Assembly (NCBI GenBank): GCA_029861955.1
Contig: JAOTYK010000014.1
Location: 54,474-118,473 of the forward strand
Direction: 5' to 3'
Source of the DNA: Acidobacteriota bacterium
GTDB taxonomy: Bacteria; Acidobacteriota; Polarisedimenticolia; Polarisedimenticolales; Polarisedimenticolaceae
DNA length: 64,000 nt
Shown here one piece after another: positions 1 through 9,319 of the stretch. Position numbers and translations under genes: made by a program. Position 1 is the first letter of the stretch. Every line of letters begins with the position of its first letter. A model generated the notes under the pieces. The model did no database searches, was not told the DNA's origin, and saw only the letters and a program-made list of their open reading frames with translations.

Positions 1-1
1 G

Positions 2-346
2 ATCGGGTTTGGGGCAGCGTTCTTCGTTCCCAGCTTCATCCTCGTGGTCTGGACGTGGCTCTGGCCACCTCTCCAGTACCGTCACACCCGCTATCGAATG
101 GACCAGGAAGGGATCTGGATCATACGCGGCGTCTGGTTTCGCGGTGAGACCTCGATCCCGATCACCCGCATCCAACACATCGATGTGACCCAGGGCCCGA
201 TTGAACGCGCCTTTGGTCTGGGCACTCTGATCATCTACACCGCGGGGACTCAGCACGCGTCGGAATCGCTGGCGGGGCTGTCCCACGAAGAAGCGACGCG
301 TCTCAGAGATACGTTGATTGCGTTCGGAGAGTCGGATGGAGTCTGA
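2..346 (+). CDS. bacterial PH-domain (bPH2/DUF304) membrane protein, 5' truncated
   Basis: The reading frame is open from the first bases of the window, so the true start lies upstream and only the last ~114 codons are present. The visible part begins with a hydrophobic stretch ending in VVWTWLWPP, followed by a YRMDQEGIWIIRG...TRIQHIDVTQGPIERAFGL pattern. That is the strand and turn pattern of the bPH2 domain in YdbS-type proteins. The family are membrane-anchored proteins of poorly defined role. Its stop codon overlaps the start of the next PH-domain gene, and the two form a YdbS/YdbT-like pair. Confidence 0.8.
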   Translation: MGFGAAFFVPSFILVVWTWLWPPLQYRHTRYRMDQEGIWIIRGVWFRGETSIPITRIQHIDVTQGPIERAFGLGTLIIYTAGTQHASESLAGLSHEEATRLRDTLIAFGESDGV

Positions 347-1814
347 GCACCGACTCCACCCGAGCTCGGTGTTCTTCTCCATCGTCGGCGCCCTGCGGTC
401 GTTCGTCGTCCCGGTCATCATCGCGATCGTGGTTGCCCGTAGCTTCGCGTCGTTCTGGCTGATGCTCGCCGTGATTCCCGCGATGATCGCCGGCACTCTG
501 CACTACATCAGTTACCGCTATCGACTCACCGAGGAGGAGTTGATCATCCGACAGGGCATCCTCCTGCGGAAAGTCCGTCACGTCCCATTCACGCGAATTC
601 AGAACGTGAATCTGGTTCGCAACCCGCTCCACCGAATGTTCGGTGTCGCCGAGGTTCAGCTGGAGACCGCGTCGGGGGACAAACCCGAGGCCGTCATGCG
701 CGTCCTGTCGATGGACGCCGTGCGAGAGCTTCGACAACAGGTCGACGCGGACACCGTGGCACCCTCCGTGACGTCGACAACCCCGGCGTCCACGCCGCTT
801 GTCCAGTTGTCCCTCCGGGAGGTCGCCCTGTACGGGTTGATCTCGAATCGTGGACTCGTTCTCGTCGGCGCGGTGCTCGGCGTCGCGTCGCAGTTTGAGT
901 GGTGGGAAGTCGGCGAGGAGCAGGTCAAACAGATTCCCGCCCTCCTCGAGCGGTTTCTGCAGATCGAGGCTCCACCCCTCTGGCTATCGATCGTGACGGG
1001 AGTCGCTCTGGCGCTCATCATCATCGTTGCGCTGGCATTGCTCTCGACCGCGTGGGGCGTGATGCGCTACCACGGTTTCAAGCTGACCCGTCGCATGGAT
1101 CGACTACGGACCGAGTACGGGCTGTTCACCCGCATCCAGGCGACGATCCCGTTGCAACGGGTTCAGCTGCTGGCCACCCGCCAGGGCCCCCTGCAACGAC
1201 TGTTCAATCGCGTTTCCGTTCTTGCGAAGACCGCCGGCAGCACGCGTCAGTCGTCGGATCCCGACGAGTCCACGATCGTTCGTCGTCCGTGGCTAGCGCC
1301 GATCTTCCCCGCGCAGAAGATGGTGGATCTGATCGAGGCCGTACTACCCGAGACCCGATGGCACTCCCTCGAATGGCGCCCGTTGGCACCCCGGGCGGAA
1401 TGGCGAATCCGAAAACGCCTAATCATCGTGTTCTCGTTGATCGCACTGCCTCTGACCCTGTTGCTGAAGGTCTGGGTCGTACCGCTCTGGATCCTGGCCG
1501 TCCTGTGGGCATCGATCTACGCACGGAAATTCGTCCTTCACAGTCGTTGGGCCCTGGGTGATCGGGTGGTCCTCTTTCGCAGGGGTTGGTGGTTCCGTCG
1601 CATGGCCGTCGTGCGAATCGACAAGATCCAGGGCATCTCGATCCGCGAAACCCCCTTCGATCGTCGTCACAAGATGGCCTCGCTCTGCATCGACACGGCC
1701 GGATCCGGGGCCGGCTGGCGGACCGTCGATATCCCCCTGATTCCCGCCGAGACCGCCGCCCTGCTCCGGGACCAGCTCTACCTGGAGACCTCCCGGACCG
1801 ACTTCCGCTGGTAA
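336..1814 (+). CDS. YdbT-like membrane protein with three bPH2 domains
   Basis: A 492-residue protein. I chose ATG 336 over TTG 318 because a GGAGA sequence lies just upstream and the ATG overlaps the upstream stop. Hydrophobic segments near the N-terminus, around residues 170-250 and around 360-390 alternate with three bPH2 copies, each with a TRIQ/LQRVQ/IDKIQ-type strand followed by a basic R-x-x-G/M segment. YdbT proteins have this repeated layout and are co-encoded with YdbS. A role at the membrane is inferred; the biochemical function is unknown. Confidence 0.82.
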   Translation: MESEHRLHPSSVFFSIVGALRSFVVPVIIAIVVARSFASFWLMLAVIPAMIAGTLHYISYRYRLTEEELIIRQGILLRKVRHVPFTRIQNVNLVRNPLHRMFGVAEVQLETASGDKPEAVMRVLSMDAVRELRQQVDADTVAPSVTSTTPASTPLVQLSLREVALYGLISNRGLVLVGAVLGVASQFEWWEVGEEQVKQIPALLERFLQIEAPPLWLSIVTGVALALIIIVALALLSTAWGVMRYHGFKLTRRMDRLRTEYGLFTRIQATIPLQRVQLLATRQGPLQRLFNRVSVLAKTAGSTRQSSDPDESTIVRRPWLAPIFPAQKMVDLIEAVLPETRWHSLEWRPLAPRAEWRIRKRLIIVFSLIALPLTLLLKVWVVPLWILAVLWASIYARKFVLHSRWALGDRVVLFRRGWWFRRMAVVRIDKIQGISIRETPFDRRHKMASLCIDTAGSGAGWRTVDIPLIPAETAALLRDQLYLETSRTDFRW

Positions 1815-1886
1815 CCCCTCACTTGGCGCTAGACGGCCAGGGGGGGTGGGTCGTATCGATATAATGACCACGGAGGCGAGACAGGT

Positions 1887-2975
1887 ATGAATCCGGTCGA
1901 AATCAACGACTACATGAAGAAGGACGTGATCGGTCAGGAGGAGGCGCTGCGCTTCGTCTCGGTCGCGATCTTCAAGCATCTGGCCGGCGAGATGTTCGGC
2001 AACCTGATGCTGATCGGCAACTCCGGCACCGGCAAGACCACGATCATGCGATCGATGGAAAAGCTGTACTCCGAGCACGACGAGTTCAGCAAGTATCGCG
2101 TCGTCATCATCATGAACGCCAACACCTTCGCCACCGAAGAGGGTGTGATCGACACCAGTCGCCTGTTTGCGACCCTGGAGGAGCGGGCCCGCAAGATTCT
2201 CGGGCCGAGCGCGTCGGCGGAACAGGTCGGCCAGTACATGCAGCATGCCACCGTCTGTCTCGACGAGATCGACAAGGTCTCGGGTATGGTGGGTGGCAAG
2301 CCCTACGTCACCGGGATCAACATTCAGCAAGCGTTGCTGACGTTGATCGAGGGCGAGCAAGTCGTGCACCGCGTCAAGCTGGACGGCGAGGGGCGTCAGA
2401 CTCAGCCGGTCACGATCGATACTTCCAAGATGCTGTTTCTCTGCGCGGGGGCCTACGAGACCCTTTACGACCAGGTCTTCAAGCGCGTCACCTCGCCGAC
2501 CAGTCGTGTCAAGCTGCCGACAGAGACCGTGGTCAGCGGATCGGACGTCAGTATCCGCGAGTACTTCACTCTCCGCGACCATTTCAAGCAGGAAGACCTG
2601 TTCGACTACGGAATGCAGCCGCAGTTTCTATCCCGTTTCGACAACTCGGTCATCTTGCAGGATCTCGACGCGGCGATGCTCTCCCGGATCTTCATCGAAC
2701 CGGACGACTCGGTGTTCAACATCTCCCGCGAGTTCTTCAGAAAACGACAGATAGACCTGTCGATCAACGATCAGGCGATCCAGCTTGTCGCGCAGACCGC
2801 GTCGGAGGCTCGCCGCATTGGCGCGCGTTCCCTGAAAGAGGTGTACGGCCGGATCATCAAGCCGTTCGAATACGATCCGTTCGGCCGCGAAGAGGTCGTC
2901 AAGAACGGCGACGGTTATCGACTGCTACTTGATGAAGGCGTCGTCACGCGCGCCCTCAAATCGTCCCTGGACTAG
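1887..2975 (+). CDS. ClpX-like AAA+ ATPase lacking the N-terminal zinc domain
   Basis: A 362-residue AAA+ protein whose closest recognisable pattern is ClpX. It has Walker A GNSGTGKT (residues 44-51), Walker B VCLDEIDK (123-130), a QQALLTLIEGE stretch like ClpX QQALLKLIEGT, and a C-terminal RRIGARSLKE sensor-2-like helix. ClpX is usually ~420 residues with an N-terminal C4 zinc domain. Here the AAA+ core starts almost at residue 1, and I see no IGF-type loop for docking ClpP. It may therefore be a stand-alone unfoldase or remodeller. The start is supported by GGAGGCGAG 6-14 bases upstream. It is followed closely by a membrane protein gene. Confidence 0.8.
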   Translation: MNPVEINDYMKKDVIGQEEALRFVSVAIFKHLAGEMFGNLMLIGNSGTGKTTIMRSMEKLYSEHDEFSKYRVVIIMNANTFATEEGVIDTSRLFATLEERARKILGPSASAEQVGQYMQHATVCLDEIDKVSGMVGGKPYVTGINIQQALLTLIEGEQVVHRVKLDGEGRQTQPVTIDTSKMLFLCAGAYETLYDQVFKRVTSPTSRVKLPTETVVSGSDVSIREYFTLRDHFKQEDLFDYGMQPQFLSRFDNSVILQDLDAAMLSRIFIEPDDSVFNISREFFRKRQIDLSINDQAIQLVAQTASEARRIGARSLKEVYGRIIKPFEYDPFGREEVVKNGDGYRLLLDEGVVTRALKSSLD

Positions 2976-2990
2976 GGAGCAGGACCTTTC

Positions 2991-3560
2991 GTGGCCGAAA
3001 CGTCCGCCACTCTGACACGATTCCTCGGGAGATTCGTGGCCGGACTGACCGGAGTGGTTGGCGTGGGCTGGGTGGCATTCCGCGGCCGCCTGTTCGATCC
3101 CACCGGACCCATCTTCAACGTTCTGGTCGTTGGCGTCGTCGCGTCGGCCATCGTGGCCCTGATGCGTGACCGGCACGTGTCCCACGCTTCGGCGGTTGCG
3201 ATCGGTTATTCGGTGTTTCAGCTCACGTTGTGGCAGAGCCGCGGCCCGCTGTACGCGTCCTCGGGGATCGTCATCGCGCTCGGGCTGATCGTCGTGGGTT
3301 GGATCTTCGATCAACTCACGCGTTACGGTTGGACCGTCGGCAAGTTCCTGCTTCTCGGACCCCTCGTCGCGGGTATCTTCTTCGCGGTGGCGCCGATGAT
3401 GAGTTACCACTCTCTCACGTCGGACAACGCCATTCGAACGCTGCTGATCTATCTCTACATGGGATTGGTGACAGGACACGGCGTCGGGATCGGTATCGAG
3501 GCGGCCGAACTAATTGGCCGCGCGGTTTCCCGTGTGGGGCACGAGGTTCCGTCGAAGTGA
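2991..3560 (+). CDS. multi-spanning membrane protein, unknown function
   Basis: A GTG-started protein of 189 residues, 15 bases after the ClpX-like gene with an AGCAGGA ribosome site between them. It is strongly hydrophobic, with about five candidate membrane segments (roughly residues 10-35, 45-60, 65-110, 115-140 and 150-170) and short charged loops. I recognise no enzyme motif. The stop overlaps the GTG of the following nitroreductase, so translational coupling is likely. It could be a membrane anchor or scaffold in the 1.9-4.9 kb operon, but nothing in the sequence proves this. Confidence 0.7.
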   Translation: MAETSATLTRFLGRFVAGLTGVVGVGWVAFRGRLFDPTGPIFNVLVVGVVASAIVALMRDRHVSHASAVAIGYSVFQLTLWQSRGPLYASSGIVIALGLIVVGWIFDQLTRYGWTVGKFLLLGPLVAGIFFAVAPMMSYHSLTSDNAIRTLLIYLYMGLVTGHGVGIGIEAAELIGRAVSRVGHEVPSK

Positions 3561-4198
3561 GCGGAGACCCGACACAGTCATTTCGAGACCTGATCCGACG
3601 TCGTCTCTCCAGTGAGGCTTTCGATCCGCGGCGACCCGTCGGCGACGATCAGATTCGTGCGCTAGTCGCAGATGCCTGTGAAGCGCCGTCGTCATTCAAC
3701 ATCCAGCACTGGCGATTCATCGCCGTTCGGGATGCGGAGGCCCGTCGACGCCTTTGCGCAGCGGCGTTCGATCAGCGTCAGATCATGGATGCGCCGGTTA
3801 CCTTCATCGTTCTCGGCGATTGTGAGGGCATCGATCGTCTACCCGAGGTCATGCAGCGGGCCGTTGATGAAGCGGTGTTACCGGCGGGGAAGGCGGAGGC
3901 CTGGCAGCGCCTGGCGAAGCAGATCTACGAAACGCCGCAACTGGCACGAGACGAGGCCCTGCGTTCTGCGTCGCTTGCAGCGATGGTGATGATGCTCTCC
4001 GCCGAGGCCCACGGCCTGGCGTCCGGCCCGCTGATCGGTTTCGATGCCCCGAGGGTCAAGAGCGAGTTTCACATCGCGGATCGATTCGAACCGGTGATGC
4101 TACTGGTCGTCGGATACCCGATCGGCGGACCGGCCTCACGCAAGCCACGACTGACGGTCGACGAGGTGCTCGTCCACGACGACGGTGCCGATCTCTAG
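3557..4198 (+). CDS. nitroreductase family FMN-dependent oxidoreductase
   Basis: 213 residues from GTG 3557, which overlaps the upstream stop (GTGA). The frame is open further upstream, but that part only shadows the membrane protein gene. The N-terminus has the family signature: a basic R-R-R-L-S segment for FMN phosphate, then EAPSSFNIQHWRFIAV (residues ~47-62). It ends with VMLLVVGYPIGGP, the usual C-terminal glycine-containing strand of the fold. Members reduce nitro compounds, quinones or enones using NAD(P)H; the substrate cannot be told here. It abuts nth directly with no gap. Confidence 0.85.
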   Translation: MSGDPTQSFRDLIRRRLSSEAFDPRRPVGDDQIRALVADACEAPSSFNIQHWRFIAVRDAEARRRLCAAAFDQRQIMDAPVTFIVLGDCEGIDRLPEVMQRAVDEAVLPAGKAEAWQRLAKQIYETPQLARDEALRSASLAAMVMMLSAEAHGLASGPLIGFDAPRVKSEFHIADRFEPVMLLVVGYPIGGPASRKPRLTVDEVLVHDDGADL

Positions 4199-4852
4199 AT
4201 GGCGTCGCGGCTGCCGACACGTATCGTCAATCGGGTGATGCGAGACCTCGGTCGGATTCACGATATCCATCGATTCAAGACCGAGAACGGCAGCGATCCG
4301 TTTCGGATCCTGATCGGCTGCATCATCTCGCTACGGACCAAGGACGAGGTGACCTATCCGGCCACCGAGCGCCTGTTCCGTCGCGCGGACACTCCACACG
4401 CGATGGCACGCTTGCACGATAAGACGATCGCCAGGCTGATCTATCCCGCCGGGTTCTTCAATCGCAAGGCCGTCCAGATCAAGGCGATCTGTCACATGCT
4501 CGTGAGGGAGTTCGGCGGCGACGTGCCTTCGACGATGGAGAGTCTCCTGCGGCTCCCCGGTGTCGGCCGCAAGACCGCAAACCTGGTCATCACCCTGGGG
4601 TTCGACCTCCCCGGGATCTGTGTCGACGTCCACGTGCATCGGATCTGCAATCGTCTTGGTTGGATCGAGAGCGATCACCCGGACACCACGGAGGCGTTGC
4701 TCCGCGAGTCTCTGGATCCCCGGCACTGGATTCCGATCAACGAGACGATGGTCCGTCACGGTCAGGCGACCTGCAAGCCGGTTTCGCCGTTATGTACCGA
4801 ATGCGTCGTGGCGAACGACTGCCCGCGGATCGGCGTCGGCCGTTCCCGCTAG
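4199..4852 (+). CDS. nth: endonuclease III, DNA glycosylase/AP lyase
   Basis: 217 residues, typical for Nth. It removes oxidised pyrimidines and nicks the abasic site in base excision repair. The helix-hairpin-helix LLRLPGVGRKTANLV (116-130) carries the catalytic Lys125, and the catalytic Asp is Asp143 in CVDVHVHR. The C-terminus has the 4Fe-4S motif Cys192-x6-Cys199-x2-Cys202-x5-Cys208. The ATG follows the nitroreductase TAG immediately, so the two are co-translated. Its TAG stop shares a CTAG with the TAG stop of the convergent ROK gene. Confidence 0.96.
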   Translation: MASRLPTRIVNRVMRDLGRIHDIHRFKTENGSDPFRILIGCIISLRTKDEVTYPATERLFRRADTPHAMARLHDKTIARLIYPAGFFNRKAVQIKAICHMLVREFGGDVPSTMESLLRLPGVGRKTANLVITLGFDLPGICVDVHVHRICNRLGWIESDHPDTTEALLRESLDPRHWIPINETMVRHGQATCKPVSPLCTECVVANDCPRIGVGRSR

Positions 4853-5745
4853 ACCAGCCAGGCTGCCCCGCGCACACCGCTGCTGGCGCCGAATCGTGGC
4901 GGAACGAGACGGGTGGCGACATGATCCGAAAAAACATGACGATCCCAGGCCCGTGGCACGTTGGTGTAGAGACGGTCGATGCTCGAGAGTCCGCCACCGA
5001 GGACGATGACCTCCGGGTCGAGGATGTTGATGACTGACGAGAGGCCCCGACCGAGCCGGTCCTCGTACCGCTTGAGGGTTCGATTCGCCTCGACGTCGCC
5101 GGCCGCTGCCGCGGCGACGATGGTCTCGGGGTCGCCCTCACCTGGATGATCGGCTGCGAGTGCCGGCCCCGATACAAAAGTTTCGATACAACCGATACGA
5201 CCGCAATAGCAGGGGGGAACGCACAGTTCCTCCGCGGAGGGTCTCGGCAGCGAGTTGTGACCCCACTCGCCGGCGATGGAGTTGGGGCCGGAGACCAGCT
5301 TACCGTCGATCACGATGCCACCCCCCACGCCGGTCCCCAGGATCACGCCGAAAACCGTTCGCGCATCACGACCGGCCCCGTCGGTGGCCTCCGAAAGCGC
5401 GAAGCAGTCGGCGTCGTTGGCGATGGCGGGTCGCTGTCCGAGCCGATCCGTCAGGTCATCGTGAAACGGACGATCGTTGAGGCAGATCGAATTGGAATTC
5501 ATCATCAGGCCCGTCTTCGACGAGATGGTACCGGGGGTGCAGATTCCAATCGGCAGGACGGCGCCCTGGCCCAGCTGTTTCGTGAGGTCATGGATCGCCG
5601 CCAGAACACCTTCGTAGTCGTTGCGGGGCGTTGCGATCCGACGTCGATCGACGAGGGTCCCATCGGCGTCCATCGTGATGCCCTCGATCTTGGTGCCACC
5701 CAGGTCGATGCCGATTCTTCGCTGTTCAGTCACCGTATCCGCCAC
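4849..5745 (-). CDS. ROK family sugar kinase (glucokinase-like)
   Basis: About 298 residues. The N-terminal phosphate loop is IGIDLGGTKIEG and the ROK zinc motif is CYCGRIGCIETFVSGPAL, with a GTGVGGGIVIDGKL ATP-binding stretch between. ROK proteins phosphorylate glucose, fructose or N-acetyl-hexosamines. There is no N-terminal helix-turn-helix, so this is an enzyme rather than a ROK repressor. The start is uncertain: GTG 5745 lies against a GGAGG, while GTG 5733 has better spacing to the same site. It overlaps the end of the oxoprolinase gene by 8-20 bases and is probably the last gene of the gdh-oxoprolinase operon. Confidence 0.88.
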   Translation of the reverse strand: MADTVTEQRRIGIDLGGTKIEGITMDADGTLVDRRRIATPRNDYEGVLAAIHDLTKQLGQGAVLPIGICTPGTISSKTGLMMNSNSICLNDRPFHDDLTDRLGQRPAIANDADCFALSEATDGAGRDARTVFGVILGTGVGGGIVIDGKLVSGPNSIAGEWGHNSLPRPSAEELCVPPCYCGRIGCIETFVSGPALAADHPGEGDPETIVAAAAAGDVEANRTLKRYEDRLGRGLSSVINILDPEVIVLGGGLSSIDRLYTNVPRAWDRHVFSDHVATRLVPPRFGASSGVRGAAWLV

Positions 5746-8700
5746 CTCCGGGGGTCTCCATGATCAACCGGTCCCCCGCGTCCACATCGACGGCGTCTCT
5801 TGCCGCCAGTCTCAATTCCGTCCCGTCGGCACGAACAAGCCATTGACGTCCGCACTGGCCCGCGTCTCCACCGGACATGCCGTACGGCATCTCGATCCGA
5901 TGTTGGCACAGGACCGATAACTTCGCCGGTTGCAGGAAACTCCACTCACGCCGCAGCCCATCCCCGCCCCGCCGCCGTCCATCGCCGCCGGACCCGCGGC
6001 GGATCCCAAATCGCTCGAGGCGGACCGGGTACCGTCGCTCCAGAACCTCGGGGTCCGTGATCCGTGTATTGGTCATGTGGCTGTGGACTCCGTCCGCTCC
6101 ATCACACGTGGCGGTTGCGCCGCAGCCACCGCCGATGGTCTCGTAGTAGCCGTAGTCGTCGTTGCCGAACAACACGTTGTTCATCGTACCCTGGCTACAA
6201 GCCGCTCTCCCCAACGCCTTCAACAGCGTATCGACGATCCGCTGACTGGTCTCGACGTTCCCACCGACCACGGCCGGGCACCTGGTGGCGTCGGCGACAA
6301 ACACCGGATTCAGCATGCCGTCGGGCAATTTGATACGGACCGACCGAAGGAGTCCCTCGTTCAGTGGCAAGGGTCGATCGACGAGGAGACGAATCACGTA
6401 CAATACCGCGGATCGAACGATGGCCGGCGTTGCGTTGAGGTTGCCGGCGTGTACCGGAGCGCTACCGGTGAAATCGATCGTTGTCGCGTCGTCGCCTATC
6501 TCGATCGCGACGCGGATGGGGGCGCCGTCATCGAGTTGTTCCTTCGCCCGAAGCACCGTGCCCACCGCCCCGAGCGATCGCAGGGCGACCCGCACCTCTC
6601 GCTCCACGAGGCCGGCAAGATCTCTCATGTAGCGGAGGACCGTCGCGGTGCCGTGACCGGTCAGGAGTCGTTGTAAGCCCAGAACCCCTGCCTGATTGGA
6701 AGCGAGTGCGGCTCGCAGGTCGGCGAGGTTGTCGGACAGCTTGCGCGTCGGGTGGGACGAGTCGGTCAGGAGCCGGGTGATGGTCTTCCAGTCCGCGACC
6801 CCGCGTCGCACAAGAAGCAAGGGTGAGAGCACGACGCCCTCCTCGCTGAGCGATGTGGCGTCCGGCGGCATCGACCCGGGCCGGGTACCGCCGATCTCGG
6901 CGTGATGGGCGCGGTTGGCTACGAATCCCACCCGCTGCCCCTCATGAAACACGGGCGTCACAAGCGTCACGTCGGGAAGATGAGAGCCACCGAACGCCGG
7001 ATGGTTGGTGACGACGGTGTCGCCCTCCTGCATCTCCAACGTATCCATCAGACGACGCACGCAGAGTCCCAGCGCGCCGAGATGGACCGGGATGTGGGGA
7101 GCGTTGACGACGAGCTGGCCTTCCGGATCGAGAAGAGCGCAGGAGAAGTCCAGCCGTTCCTTCACGTTGGTCGAGATGGCGGTGCGCTCAAGTCGTTCGC
7201 CCATCTCCCGCACGATGGCGGTGAATCGATGTTGGAACAACTCCAGCTGGGCAGCCTGAGGTCGTGTGCCGCTTTCCGCGTGGGTCGCGCCTCGTGTGAT
7301 CCGCACCGACCCATCTTGAAGGCGTCGCCCCTGCCAGCCGGTGTCGATCCAGGTCCGTGTGTGGAGTCCGTCGATGCCGTCGGGTCCGTCAATCTCAGGC
7401 GTCGCCGGCTCTTGCGTTTCTGTCGTGACAATCTCGTCGGGATCGGCGGAGGCCACCACGCGCAGCATCTCCACCTCGATCGAACGATCCTCGGGACGAT
7501 GCCCGTAACGCTTCGCGAAGCAGGCCTCGAATCGCTGCGCGAGTTCTGTTCCCCCCAGGTAGGGGATTTCCAGAGAGTCGTCCTGCCCCATGAACCGGGC
7601 ATGGACCGTTCGGCGACGGATGTTCGGATGATCGGTTCCGCAGGCCTCGTGCTCCAATTCGTCAAACAGGCGGGGGAGTCGCGGGAGACAATCCTCGAGG
7701 CGCTCGAGGAGCTGTCGTTCCGCAAACCGTTGGTGGGCGGCGGTAAGCACCCCCTCGGCGCTCAGGACCGACGCGCGATCCGGGACGAGAACCGTCTTGA
7801 TTCCCAACCGATCGGCGACACCCGTGGCGTGTTGTCCGCCGGCACCACCGAACGCAACCAGGACGAAGTCGGCGGGGTCGTAACCCTCTCGAACCGAGAT
7901 CCGTCGAATGGCCGCCGCCATGTGTTCGTCGGCGATCTCGCGAAGTCCCAGCAAGATCTCGTGACGATCACACGTGACTTCACCGGCTTCACGGAGAGCC
8001 GCGCAGAGCTCGTCCAGGCGTGCCCCCGCAGCGTCGACGTGGATGGGAATATCGAACCGCGTTGGATCGAGATACCCCAACAACAGGTTGACATCGGTGA
8101 TCGTCAACGGACCGCCGGAACCGTAACAGGCGGGGCCGGGGTCGGCGCCTGCGCTTCTCGGGCCCACCTGGAGACGTCGACCCTCCAGATGACAGATGGA
8201 GCCACCACCTGCGGCCACCGTCTCGATCTTCAAGGCCGGTGCGAGGATCTCTCGCCCCGCAATACGTTGGGCATAGCGATACTGGAAATCGCCGTCCCAG
8301 CGGGCGACATCCGTGCTGGTGCCCCCCATGTCGAAGCTGATCACGCGGTCAAAGCCCAGCTTTCGCCCGACCGCCGCCGCACCCACCACGCCCCCTGCAG
8401 GACCGCTGAGGAGACTGTCCTTCGCTCGAAACTGGTCGGGCACCAGCAGGCCACCCGCGCTTGTCATCACGGTCAGTCGGCCGCCGGTCACGCTTCGTGC
8501 GACACGTTCCAGGTAGGCGTTAAGAAGCGGCGCGAGGTAGGCATCTACGACGGTGGTCTGGGATCGTGGCAGAAGACGGGTACCTGCAGATAGGTCGCCG
8601 GAACGGGAGACATGACGGAAGCCACGCCGCCGAAGGTAGTCGGCGAGTCGGCGCTCATGATCCGGGGCGATGTCGCCGTGGAGCAGCGCGACCGCCGCGA

Positions 8701-9316
8701 CGTCGATGCCTTCGGCCAGGAGCGTCGTGATCGAGTCGTCGAGGGATGCCGTCGACAGGGGGCGCAGGATCGAGCCGTCGGCGGCGACCCTCTCATCCAC
8801 CGCGATGGCCCTGGCGTAGAGTGGAGGATCTCGCCGAACGTCGAGGGTGAAGAGTTCGGGCCGCTGCTGATCGCCGATCAGGAGGAGATCTTCGAACCCG
8901 TCCGTGACGAAGAACGCCACTCGCACGCCGCGTCGTTCGAGCAACGCGTTGGTGCCGAGGGTGGTCGCAAGCCTCAACTCCAGAGCCGGAAGAGGATCGC
9001 CCGGTGTGACACCCGTCAGCAGGTGCGCGGCCAACAGCGGAACGTCGAGGTTCGTGCGTAGCTCGAAAGTTCGGCGGCCGACGCCTTCGGTCCCCAGCCA
9101 GTGTACGGAGAATTCGCGGAAGAAGTCGCGCGGTAGCGCGCGCGGGAAACTCCGGCGAAGTTGTGTCGCGGGGTCCGCGTCAGGCGATGCGTCCACCGGC
9201 AACTCGCCACGCAACGCTCCGTGACTGAGAATCTTGACGATGTGGGTGTGGCCGTCGGGATCGATGCCCAGCGCATCGGTAAACGTTCCACCGGTGTCGA
9301 CTGCGATACGCCACAT
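5726..9316 (-). CDS. 5-oxoprolinase/N-methylhydantoinase, fused HyuA-HyuB
   Basis: A 1196-residue fusion with HyuA-type (about 1-680) and HyuB-type (about 690-1196) halves in the order of eukaryotic OPLAH. HyuA begins IAVDTGGTFTDALG and has a second phosphate motif SFDMGGTSTDVARW. HyuB contains TVVTNHPAFGGSHLPD and ends in a glycine-rich ETPGGGGYGD tail. Family members hydrolyse 5-oxoproline or hydantoins using ATP. The gene sits 3 bases after glutamate dehydrogenase, which fits glutamate being the product (5-oxoproline to glutamate to 2-oxoglutarate). Substrate assignment is by context only; hydantoinase or acetone carboxylase-like activity cannot be excluded. Confidence 0.88.
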   Translation of the reverse strand: MWRIAVDTGGTFTDALGIDPDGHTHIVKILSHGALRGELPVDASPDADPATQLRRSFPRALPRDFFREFSVHWLGTEGVGRRTFELRTNLDVPLLAAHLLTGVTPGDPLPALELRLATTLGTNALLERRGVRVAFFVTDGFEDLLLIGDQQRPELFTLDVRRDPPLYARAIAVDERVAADGSILRPLSTASLDDSITTLLAEGIDVAAVALLHGDIAPDHERRLADYLRRRGFRHVSRSGDLSAGTRLLPRSQTTVVDAYLAPLLNAYLERVARSVTGGRLTVMTSAGGLLVPDQFRAKDSLLSGPAGGVVGAAAVGRKLGFDRVISFDMGGTSTDVARWDGDFQYRYAQRIAGREILAPALKIETVAAGGGSICHLEGRRLQVGPRSAGADPGPACYGSGGPLTITDVNLLLGYLDPTRFDIPIHVDAAGARLDELCAALREAGEVTCDRHEILLGLREIADEHMAAAIRRISVREGYDPADFVLVAFGGAGGQHATGVADRLGIKTVLVPDRASVLSAEGVLTAAHQRFAERQLLERLEDCLPRLPRLFDELEHEACGTDHPNIRRRTVHARFMGQDDSLEIPYLGGTELAQRFEACFAKRYGHRPEDRSIEVEMLRVVASADPDEIVTTETQEPATPEIDGPDGIDGLHTRTWIDTGWQGRRLQDGSVRITRGATHAESGTRPQAAQLELFQHRFTAIVREMGERLERTAISTNVKERLDFSCALLDPEGQLVVNAPHIPVHLGALGLCVRRLMDTLEMQEGDTVVTNHPAFGGSHLPDVTLVTPVFHEGQRVGFVANRAHHAEIGGTRPGSMPPDATSLSEEGVVLSPLLLVRRGVADWKTITRLLTDSSHPTRKLSDNLADLRAALASNQAGVLGLQRLLTGHGTATVLRYMRDLAGLVEREVRVALRSLGAVGTVLRAKEQLDDGAPIRVAIEIGDDATTIDFTGSAPVHAGNLNATPAIVRSAVLYVIRLLVDRPLPLNEGLLRSVRIKLPDGMLNPVFVADATRCPAVVGGNVETSQRIVDTLLKALGRAACSQGTMNNVLFGNDDYGYYETIGGGCGATATCDGADGVHSHMTNTRITDPEVLERRYPVRLERFGIRRGSGGDGRRRGGDGLRREWSFLQPAKLSVLCQHRIEMPYGMSGGDAGQCGRQWLVRADGTELRLAARDAVDVDAGDRLIMETPGGGGYGD

Positions 9317-9319
9317 CGA

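Noticed and set aside
1860..1865. TATAAT before the ClpX-like gene
   Set aside because: No acceptable -35 at 16-18 bases; a start here would leave almost no leader before GGAGGCGAG. Kept only as a possibility.
1419..2582. 387-codon open frame on the minus strand
   Set aside because: Antisense to the YdbT-like and ClpX-like genes; translation is low complexity with no family pattern.
6902..8593. 563-codon open frame on the plus strand
   Set aside because: It is antisense to the oxoprolinase gene, has no family resemblance or ribosome site, and results from high-GC codon structure.
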